NCBI RefSeq assembly: GCF_014356525.2
Contig: NC_052508.1
Location: 61,755,800-61,819,799, forward strand
Origin: Nilaparvata lugens
Lineage: Eukaryota; Arthropoda; Insecta; Hemiptera; Delphacidae
Direction: 5' to 3'
DNA: 64,000 nt
How positions within the stretch are numbered: position 1 is the first letter of the stretch; every line of letters begins with the position of its first letter. A program made the position numbers and the translations under genes. Shown here in pieces: positions 56,384 to 64,000 of this stretch. Under the pieces are notes generated by a model that searched no databases, was not told where the DNA came from, and saw only the letters and a program-made list of their open reading frames with translations.

Positions 56384-57914
56384 AATAGTATATTTCGCAC
56401 CTAGGGCCGAAAATGAGATATTTCCGGCTCGAAATCGGTTTTTAAGTCCGAGGCCGTAGGCCGAGGACTAGAAAAGATTGAGAGCCGGAAATACATTTTG
56501 GAAATACATTTTTGCCCATGGTGCAAACGCTATTTTTCGCCACACCAAAAAAAACTTCCCAATATATAAGAAATTAAAAAATAAATAAAATTCAAACAGC
56601 CTATTTTGATAGTTTGAATCTTGGTTATGACAACTTTCACTGTCAATTAATTTCAATATTACTAATTAATAATTTACAATAGTGACAATATTTTTATACT
56701 ATTAATATTTTGAATAATTGTTTGAATTTTTATAGCTCGCGCTTTGCGCCTGGTGCAATATCTCATGGATAGATGGATGAATAGAATTTTCATTACTATT
56801 TTGAAATAATGTGATTAAAAAATTAATATAATTGCATATTTCACAGTTTTGTCTCAAAATATATCTAAAAAATTTATTGAAATTCAAATTACGGTAACTA
56901 ATATAAAAAATAGCTAATAAAAGTCGAAATTCATCGACAAAAAAAATGTCACTGACCGAGGTTCGAACCTAGATCATGTTTGTAATTCACTGAGCTTTGA
57001 AGTTCTGATGTATTACGCCTTTACGCTCTCGGCCATTGCATATTTTTGATTGAAGAGGCCTGTAAGTCAGGTAAGGTATGTAGGCTACTATAGTGTAGCC
57101 TATAGCGGCAAACTTGAAGCCGGTTTGCCGGCATTTTCACAACAAAATATTGCTCTGAAAATAGTTAAATCATAGAGAAAACATTCAAAGATTCAATCTT
57201 GAGTGGACCTAATGTTTTCTCTATATGGTTTGATATTGAAGAAAAATTATCTAAAAGTTTTAATAATGAATTACAGAAAAATTACTAGGAATTTTTCAGT
57301 CAAGGCTGAGTTTCACCAGTAGGCTTACCTTAAACTTTAGATCTCTGCTGTGTTTTCCTATTATTATTGTTGATTGTATTGCATGAAGAAGTGGAATTCA
57401 ATAATAAAAAAGAAACAATTATTACTCTACCTCACTTTTAAATATTGATACAATTATTGTACTTTGATTTCAAATTCGATTCTTCACTTTTAAAGACTTG
57501 CGATACTTACCTTTCTGACAATGGACAATGCAGCCAACATTATATTGTTGAGGCTATGTAGATATCATCGTATTCTATTGTTTGATATCAAAAACACAAT
57601 AATAAATATTAAATTATGAAACAGTAATTCATAAAATATATTATAGACATGATACCGTGATTCACGATACATAATTATATAGATTATTACAGCCGTTATG
57701 GGATTATCTCTATGATTTTTGTGAGATCGGACACGATCAGCTGTTATTCAAGGTCATTTTACAGCCCTAGGGCCGTAAAGTTTTACCGGCCTGGTCGGAA
57801 AACAATCACTTTCGGCCTCCATATGACTTGGCCTCGGACTACGGCCTCAGACTTGAAAACCGATTTCGAGCCGGAAAAGTCTCATTTTCGGCCCTAGGTG
57901 CGAAATATACTATT
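56384..57914. mobile_element. large DNA transposon, copy 2, complete with about 85-bp terminal repeats
   Basis: Both ends begin AATAGTATATTTCGCACCTA and stay inverted copies for about 85 bp, through GGGCCGAAAATGAGA, TTTCCGGCTCGAAATCGG and GAGGCCGTAG, with only a few mismatches. The 1531-bp body matches 12843-14463. No transposase frame. A tRNA-like segment lies inside at 56948-57050. The flanks ATA/TAT could belong to the repeat or be a short duplication. Confidence 0.85.
56948..57050 (-). ncRNA. tRNA-like segment within the transposon, copy 2
   Basis: Minus strand: TGGCCGAGAGCGTAAAGGCG (A-box-like, as in Leu/Ser tRNAs), then GGTTCGAACCTCGG (B-box-like) about 50 bases on, then a T run. It is better preserved than copy 1 (perfect GGTTCGAACC). 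The acceptor stem is not formed. No intact tRNA was found anywhere in the window. Confidence 0.45.
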
Positions 57915-57969
57915 ATGACTTTCCAATAAAGTATTCTAACAGGGCTACTTGAATTGTTTATTAATTAGA

Positions 57970-58163
57970 AATAACTAGTACCCTTTTTAAACTTTTTTAC
58001 ATGAACACTACTAGTTTCAGCATTCGTGTTAAAATTTTACTAGTTAAATATAACTTAATAAAAGTAAATTTTTCTAGTTATTTTGACATGACACTTGAAA
58101 ATGGCATGAGTGCTGAAACTAGTAGTGTTTATGTAAAACAAATTAAAAAGTTACCAGTTATTA
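57970..58163. repeat. inverted repeat with about 58-bp arms
   Basis: The arm AATAACTAGTACCCTTTTTA...ACTACTAGTTTCAGCATTCGTG (57970-58027) is mirrored by GCATGAGTGCTGAAACTAGTAG...AAAAAGTTACCAGTTATT (58104-58163) with a few mismatches. It is probably a foldback MITE directly downstream of the large transposon. Confidence 0.7.
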
Positions 58164-58169
58164 GTAAAA

Positions 58170-58700
58170 ATAACCAGTATAAAGAATAGGAATGTTGTCC
58201 AGGGTGATTGGAATAAATGGCAGATGAGATGCGAGAATCGGCTGTAGCTGTCGAATAATAATAATTTCTCTGATTGCCAATGAATTGCAACCAGACGAGT
58301 TTATTGACAAAACATATACATAATTGTTATATTATACATACAAAAGTTGCTAATTCTAAACTTAGTTCTAATTATGATACCCCACTATAATATGTGTCGG
58401 AGTGATCATAATATATTCTTTTTTTTAAAACATGTATAAACTAGCTTATTATTTATATACTGTACCAGTTATTTCTATAATAATTAAAATATAACTCTTG
58501 TTTCATATAAATATCTATACGGCTTTTTCTTGGTGGGGAAGGTCCCAACTAGCCTGATATATCTCCATATATCAAAGGGCCCAACAATTGTTTTATTTCA
58601 GCCAAGAACCGCCGTTGACATCTTGTCCATACATCATTTCAATTCACCATAATTGATCGTTTCCTATATTTTGAAGGCACAAATAACAGCAGAGGCAACG
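58170..58700. other. OR2 upstream region
   Basis: AT-rich. CTTGGTGGGGAAGGTCCCAA and TGATATATCTCCATATATCA near 58530-58570 are palindromic words. A splice-acceptor-like TTTTATTTCAG at 58591-58601 could end a 5' untranslated intron. Confidence 0.3.
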
Positions 58701-58706
58701 CAAAAA

Positions 58707-58927
58707 ATGAGACAATTCCTCATGCGGAGAGGCCATTTTGAAGGGGAGAGAATGAGATTGCTGGCCAAACTCTATGTGCTGCTAACAGTTATACTGATTT
58801 TGAATACCCTTCAGGACATCTATTACCTAGAGGCTGATCAGTTTGAAGAGAAGGTTTTTCGCTTCAAAAATATCAACATGCTCATCTGTGGACTCGCCTA
58901 TCCTCTTCTTGATCGGTCTACCTACAG
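58707..58927 (+). CDS. OR2 exon 1
   Basis: ATG at 58707 reads MRQFLMRRGHFEGERMRLLA then KLYVLLTVILILNTLQDIYY (segment 1) and NINMLICGLAYPLLDRSTYR (segment 2). Donor ACAG|GTAATT leaves two bases of Arg, completed by exon 2. A stop at 58650-58652 closes the frame upstream. Other in-frame starts or an upstream exon joined at TGAAG|GCACAA remain possible. Confidence 0.65.
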
Positions 58928-58942
58928 GTAATTTTGAAAATG

Positions 58943-59218
58943 TTATTAAAACATTTCCACCTAAAATATTGAAAATAAGCACGAAATTCGAGTAAATTTG
59001 ATTATCCAATTGCAAACTATTGGCAACTGTTGATTCTATTAAATGATTCACTATGAAGAGATAGCAGACCTCGTATGTCTCCAGCGTTATTGTCCTGTCA
59101 ACAGCTGGCTCAGAACTTTGTTCAAAAGTAGACATGAGATGCGCGTGAACAATAGCGTCAGATGATCAATTTACATAACGGCAAGGAAAGTTGTGTGAGT
59201 GCGCCACACCAGATTTTT
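58943..59218 (-). repeat. RepA element, copy 4 (partial)
   Basis: From ACATTTCCACCTAAAAT to GCGCCACACCAGATTTTTTA. It corresponds to the last third of copies 2 and 3, inserted 16 bp after the OR2 exon 1 donor. Confidence 0.85.
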
Positions 59219-59224
59219 TAATTA

Positions 59225-59310
59225 TGCTGTTGGAACTTGTATCTAGTGTATTCAATAATTTGTATTGTATGCTTGAATTGAAAAATAAAAATTCTTTATC
59301 CATCTATCTA
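59225..59310 (+). repeat. LINE 3' end fragment
   Basis: Ends GAATTGAAAAATAAAAATTC then TTTATCCATCTATCTATT: a poly(A)-like signal followed by a short-repeat tail. Confidence 0.4.
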
Positions 59311-59327
59311 TTTATATAGCTTCATAG

Positions 59328-59330
<3 letters not shown>

Positions 59331-59406
<76 letters not shown>
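59331..59406. repeat. (TA)n microsatellite
   Basis: About 75 bp of TA with one ATTATATA interruption. Confidence 0.95.
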
Positions 59407-59408
<2 letters not shown>

Positions 59409-59409
59409 A

Positions 59410-60008
59410 ACAAAGGTATTACAGTAACAACATTATTCGTGTAGAGCAGGAGGTTAATGCTGATGCATAATTCCTTGATGCAGAGAAAACAATAAATAAA
59501 TCAATTAAGAGGTAGTGCTAAAAATTTCTTAGAAATCACAAATAAGCTCACTTCTATACGGTAATATTCTATAGTCTGATTCTTGGAGAAATATTTGAGA
59601 CACAGTCATACTACTGTATAGCATTATCCAGGCTCTGTTTTATGTGGTGTTCAATGTCTCAGTCATAATTATTATTTAATATTAGGCTGAAGAGCTATTG
59701 TATATAAAAAAATATTGGGGTTGGCTACTATAATTTTTGAAAGACCTATTATTACATTTAAATGTAATAATAATATGTGTAATAATAATAGGCAGGTCTA
59801 TAAAAATGTTGATTATAATAATATATTTTTTGCAGTTTTTAACCAAAAAAAGTGTTCCAAGAATTTATTTGAATGTTCTAAAAATTATGTGTAGTTTTAC
59901 AATATTACGCATTCTCTAAAACACAAAAAGTGTCTTAATGATATAATAAAAACACTTTTCCACTATTTTCCCTGCATTCCTGAATAATTAATTCTCTTTA
60001 TTTTGCAG
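59410..60008. other. OR2 intron 1, remainder
   Basis: AT-rich; ends in TTATTTTGCAG. No other feature seen. Confidence 0.5.
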
Positions 60009-60301
60009 ATTGATATCCTACATCGAAGATCACAGCAAGTCAGATAGGCCTACTGGACCCAACTCAAAAACCACAAAATCACGAATCCTACTACAAGATA
60101 AAATGAAGGCCGACTTGAGCCAAGTCAACAAACTAACATATACCGTAGTTGTGTCTATAATGGGCACATTATCTATAGCTCCACTGTTGGCGGCCATCTT
60201 TAAAATTTATCTGCAAATTTCGTCGGGTTCAGAAATCGATTTTCGCAGTTTGTCTCTGCCAATCAGCTTCTGGTATCCTGCAGAGTACGCCAGTTTTGGA
60301 A
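60009..60301 (+). CDS. OR2 exon 2
   Basis: It completes Arg and reads LISYIEDHSKSDRPTGPNSK, then LTYTVVVSIMGTLSIAPLLA (segment 3) and the loop LSLPISFWYPAEYASFG. LISYIED aligns by eye with LIDLIED of OR1, and LPISFWYP is a common OR loop motif. The end is placed at GGAA|GTATTT, which is weak; read through, the frame stops at 60313-60315. Confidence 0.65.
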
Positions 60302-61597
60302 GTATTTTTGTTTAGTTACCTATATATTCTTGTTATGGGAAAAAGTATTTTTTTCCATTCCAAGTATAAAATAATAATTCAGCTGAAACAGTTCAGGTTG
60401 ATTGAGTAAATTCTACTGAAACTACCTCCGTAAACACTGACACTACCTCTGTTTACGGAGGTAGTGACTATGAGAACCTATTAATTTTGCGTGATATTGA
60501 TCCAGTAGAAACAATCATGAATATTTCATCATCAATAATTGATTGATTTTTATATACTATAGGCCTAGTACAGGTTTATAATATTTATTGGTGAATTGAA
60601 ATGATCAAATCATTTTTAAAAGGTGAAAATTTAAAAGAATAGAAAAAGTTAATTTACTTAGTTGGAAAGTAATAGGGAAGAAGAGAAAATCATAAAAGAG
60701 TTCGTACAGTTCAAGAAGGTAAAAAATTTGGAAAAAATGAAAAAACAATAAGCATAAATGATTGTCAAACGTTCCCTTCTTCCCTATCATAAACCTGATT
60801 TGAGTATTTCTCTCGTCATATTTCTTTGCCTCTTTTTGTAACTAGCTTGCCTATATAGTTTCTTCTCCTTTTTAATTACTTCTGTTTATTGTTATGTGTT
60901 GTGTCTGGTATTTTGTATATTCATTAAACTTACTCTACTATGTCTTGTCAAAATTAACTTTCTAATCAATAATATAACTTAATTGTCCTGCATTTTAGAA
61001 TTCTCATCAATAATATAACTCAATTATTGTGATGCATTTTGGTATTGTATTTTTTGTTAGTGCATGCTTTTCCTACTTTGATAAGTTTATGTGAAATTGG
61101 TGTCTATATCGTTGCAATATAGATATCAAATTAATAAATTGGTGCTATTTCTTTTCTAGAAGGGCAAGTAGTATGAACAGAGACTATGAAATGATGTATA
61201 CCATCTACAACAATACAATATGCTTTCAAATTTGTGTGTGCCTCTACTCATCAGTTAAGGTGAAGATGAAAATCCTGTCATATTATATAGAATCAAAATG
61301 AAGGTTATTCTTTAGTTCTGAAAAATTTCATTTTTAATGCTAACTCTTTAGACTCAATCCTCCATTGAATAGAAACTTTCCATTACCTACACATAAAATC
61401 TGAATAATGAATGATACTTGTTCAATTTTTCTAGATCATTGGGTATCTATCGAATTCCAAATTTATAAAAAATTGAAGTTTTTCATCACTAAAATGACGA
61501 CTTGCAAACTTTTAATGATAAAACTTTATGTAACATAGCAGTTTGTGAATGAGTCAGGGGATTCAAGATTTTCGAACGAATTTCTTCCTTTTTTCAG
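60302..61597. other. stretch expected to hold OR2 segments 4-5
   Basis: Directly after exon 2 the +1 frame gives EVFLFSYLYILVMGKSIFF, a possible frameshifted segment 4. Beyond that I see no exon. A short inverted pair, ACTACCTCCGTAAAC/GTTTACGGAGGTAGT (60421-60464), is a perfect foldback, and the OR exon may have been lost by rearrangement here. Confidence 0.4.
60421..60464. repeat. perfect foldback
   Basis: ACTACCTCCGTAAAC and GTTTACGGAGGTAGT are 15-bp inverted arms with a loop of about 14 bases containing another ACTACCTC. Confidence 0.8.
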
Positions 61598-61699
61598 ATG
61601 GATGATTTGGTTTTGAAGGTACAAAATATTTTGCTGATCATACCTCTAGCCGGAATTCTATTTCTCTATTGTTTCTATGCTCAAGAAATGTTGAATGAG
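61598..61699 (+). CDS. OR2 exon with membrane segment 6
   Basis: Acceptor TTTTTTCAG, then MDDLVLKVQNILLIIPLAGI and LFLYCFYAQEMLNE; donor GAG|GTGAGC, phase 0 at the end, as in OR1 exon 3. The pattern ...YC.....(E/R)..N(E/Q) at a phase-0 donor is the usual OR segment-6 exon end. Confidence 0.7.
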
Positions 61700-62205
61700 G
61701 TGAGCACATATTAGGACTGTCAATACGATAATAAATATTTATGTAAAGTATATTTTTAGTTGCATCTTCTGAACTGGATGTTTCATTCCACGGATACCAT
61801 ATCTAAAATGCAAGCCAGTCAGGTTTTCTCCATAAATGATGGCAGAATGCATTTATGCACAGATCTGATATGAGCCTACCTTGTATGGAACTGCCTATCC
61901 TTCAGTTGAGAGCCCAACTCAGAGGAACATTTGGCATATATTATCGCCAGCACAGCCACACTCTCAACATGGATGCATATAATTATTTATTGAACAGAGA
62001 CAACAACATAAAATCATAAAATGATTGGAAATGCATAAACAGGCTTATAGCCCTTACTGTTCCATTCCCGAATTTTGATTGAAAATTGTCCAAGAGAGGT
62101 TATTCACTAAACTGCCTAGGGTTCCTCAAAAGTAAGTCTGGCATCCTTACAGAGAGAAATTTTTCAGTCTACTCATAGTATATTAATCATAGTGTCATTT
62201 TCAGA
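61700..62205. other. OR2 intron sequence, no feature
   Basis: AT-rich without a recognisable gene. The next OR exon (an NYTL...W...F-type loop) was not found before the LINE. Confidence 0.4.
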
Positions 62206-62214
62206 ACAGATAGT

Positions 62215-63620
62215 CAGCATTTTGGGCCACTACTTTTTCTATTATTCATTAACGATCTTCCTTCATTTGTTAAAAATTCTTCTTGCCTCATGTACGCGCT
62301 GACGATGTTAAAGTATTCAGAGAAATAAAGAATGTCAATGATTGCACTAACCTTCAGAGGGATGTTGATAGTTTATTAGTCTGGTGTGAAACTAATAAAC
62401 TGAAAATAAATGTGGCCAAGTGCAAAGTTATTAGTTTCACTCGACAGTTGGCTCCTTTTGAAAATATATATAATATTGGTGGCACCCCTTTGGAAGAGAT
62501 GAAAGCTTTCAGGGATCTCGGTGTAGTGTTTACCAGCGATTTTACTTTTAATTGTCATGTGGACTTCATATGCAGTAGGGCTAATCAGCAGATGGGTTTC
62601 ATCTTAAGGACATGCTCACCATTTAGTGATGTTGCCCCTCTCTTATTCTTATACAAGTCACTAGTTAGAAATCTCCTAGAATATGCCTCTGAGATCTGGA
62701 ATCCATATTGCAGTGGCCAAATTCTCATTCCGGAGCGTTTACAAAACAAATTTCTGAGATATATGTATTACAAGAAGTATACTGTCTACTGTCCATTTGA
62801 TATCCCAACTGATACGCTGAGGTGTATATTTGGAATGGAAACATTAAAATCAAGGAGGGATGTCAGATCCCTTATTTTCCTTTACAACTTACTTAACAAT
62901 GAAATAGATTCTGCTTATTTACTTTCTAAACTTAATATCTACATATCATCCATAGCTCGTCGTTCTTCATTTTCTTTTCTTGTAACACGCTCCAGAACAG
63001 AGAGTCATTATAACCCTCCAATTAATAGAATCCAAAGGCTTTTCAATCTCTTTTCTGGGCGCCTAGACGTCTTTGGGTGCTCTCGTGGCAGATTCCGCAA
63101 CACTCTGAAGGGCTTAATTTAGGATAGATATTTGTAGCCAGGTTTCCGTATGACATTTTTCTTTCTCTCTTTTTTTATGACTTTTTTTCTTCTCAGTGCC
63201 CACATGATTCTCTGTTATTTCTGTATTGCATGGTTTGTACCCATGCAAGATATTTTAAGTGCATATTTTCCCACCTCCCATATTTTATATTGGAAAGTAG
63301 TTTCAGCAATAGATAGGATTAGATAGATTCAGGATAGATAGGAATCCTAGCTATAAAATAGGATTTTTTAAAAATAAAAACACATATTTCTTTTGTTAAG
63401 AAGCTTTTTTTTGTTATATAATTTATTTTGTTCTTATTTTATTTTACTCTTGTTTTATTCTCAGCTTTATGTTTATTTTAAATCTAATTTTTTGAATGAA
63501 GAATGTTGTAATGTTTCAAGGAGACGTATAAGGGTTTAACCTGTTGTCTCCATGTATGTATTTATGTTTATGTAAATTCTCCCACCTTGGTGAGCCACTA
63601 CGGAGAAAAGAAATCTCTCC
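62215..63620 (+). mobile_element. 5'-truncated LINE (jockey/CR1-like)
   Basis: Coding relic from HFGPLLFLLFINDLPSFV (62218) to the stop at 63120, then about 450 bp of 3' untranslated sequence with T-rich runs and CAAGGAGACGTATAAGGGTT. The exact 3' end is not certain. Confidence 0.7.
62218..63122 (+). pseudogene. LINE reverse transcriptase, C-terminal part, frameshifted
   Basis: GPLLFLLFINDLP then CLMYA are in one frame; the catalytic ADDV continues in another frame because of two extra bases near 62291, which kills the palm. From there about 275 codons are open: LLVWCETNKLKINVAKCKVI, LYKSLVRNLLEYASEIWNPY (thumb) and the C-terminal RRSSFSFLV...RIQRLFNLF. A truncated, inactive copy. Confidence 0.8.
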
Positions 63621-63859
63621 TCCACATACACCCATTCAGGTTTATGGGAACACACTATAACAATTGAAAAACTTTTAACACCTCCATCACTACAGGTAGA
63701 ATGATATGCCTAATATTGTACTCCATCACAAGTATGTGGTAAATAGGCTGGAGTGAACAGATATATTTCTAAATTCGAATAACTCCTCCTATGAACTAGC
63801 TACGAATCCGATGTGATATGGTAAATAAACACACACACTTTCTTTCTGTTGATGAAATC

Positions 63860-64000
63860 TATAATAAGTTGGACTATTTGTCAATAGTTTGCCGTGATTA
63901 TAAAGTTAAGGTACTGGCAATTGCCGAGCATTGGATAAAGAAAACAGACCTCATTTCATTCATTTGCCTGGATATAAAACTGCCTCTGTATATTGTAGGG
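63860..64000 (+). pseudogene. LINE endonuclease N-terminal fragment, cut by the window edge
   Basis: DEIYNKLDYLSIVCRDYKVK then VLAIAEHWIKKTDLISF resembles the start of an APE-type LINE endonuclease (N....LD.L......D.L.I.E.W). After ISF the reading HLPGYKTASVYCR, typical of the next motif (..GY.......R), is in the +2 frame, so a frameshift is likely near 63960. It continues outside the window. Confidence 0.55.

Larger units (their letters stand above)
58707..61699 (+). pseudogene. odorant receptor (OR2), incomplete or damaged
   Basis: Visible exons are 58707-58927, 60009-60301 and 61598-61699. They encode membrane segments 1-2, segment 3 with the loop LPISFWYPAEY, and segment 6 with LFLYCFYAQEMLNE, in the usual order of insect ORs. 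Segments 4-5 and the intracellular loop 2 were not found in the 1.3 kb between the second and third pieces. The reading after SFG runs into a stop, while the +1 frame gives FLFSYLYILVMG, which resembles a broken segment 4. The C-terminal exons would lie past the LINE at 62.2 kb or outside the window. It is either a pseudogene or a real gene with an exon I missed. It resembles OR1 in layout and has the same strand, so the two are probably members of one local OR cluster. Confidence 0.6.

Noticed and set aside
63860..64000. Part of the same LINE as 62215-63620
   Set aside because: It holds the start of an endonuclease after the other element's 3' region, so it must be a separate insertion.

Overview
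The window looks like nuclear DNA of a hemipteran insect, most likely a planthopper. The grounds are: split, intron-rich genes; an AT-rich background; two odorant-receptor genes of the insect 7tm_6 type; many non-LTR retrotransposons and MITEs; and a strong excess of the word TAGGCCTA and its decayed forms. The species call is inference.

There are few host genes, all on the + strand. (1) An odorant receptor (OR1), with five exons between 15122 and 30868, predicts 391 residues. Its 12.1-kb second intron is filled with transposable elements (TEs). (2) A two-exon gene at 42793-44316 encodes a 94-residue protein with one membrane segment that I do not recognise. A promoter-like stretch with an NRF1-type palindrome lies upstream, separated from the start codon by a hAT-type MITE. 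(3) Parts of a second odorant receptor (OR2) lie at 58707-61699. Membrane segments 1-3 and 6 are visible, but the part between looks missing or frameshifted. Weaker single-exon candidates lie near 1.1-1.4 kb (-), 10.3 kb (+), 24.1 kb (-, GC-rich) and 33.4-34.1 kb (+).

Layout. 1-14.5 kb: repeats only, including two adjacent tandem arrays (122 bp and about 129 bp), an inverted-repeat transposon carrying a LINE fragment, and a large transposon with an internal tRNA-like segment. 15-31 kb: OR1 with a nearly full-length LINE, an RTE-like LINE with an 11-bp target duplication, and MITEs. 31-33 kb: nested inverted-repeat elements. 33.9-41.7 kb: three diverged copies of a local duplication. One copy carries a P-like element (39599-41446) with an 8-bp target duplication and a THAP-domain first exon, and another copy preserves the empty site. 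41.7-44.4 kb: the 94-residue gene. 44.9-51.6 kb: an abundant repeat family ('RepA'), one copy split by a LINE. 52 kb: a three-deep nest of elements. 56.4-57.9 kb: a full-length copy of the transposon first seen at 12.8 kb. 58.7-64 kb: OR2 with more LINE pieces.

The two receptors would act as ligand-gated cation channels with the Orco co-receptor in olfactory neurons (family knowledge). The main interest of the window is its record of nested and datable insertions, one of them in the 5' region of a gene. All splice sites were chosen by eye from reading frame and GT/AG signals.
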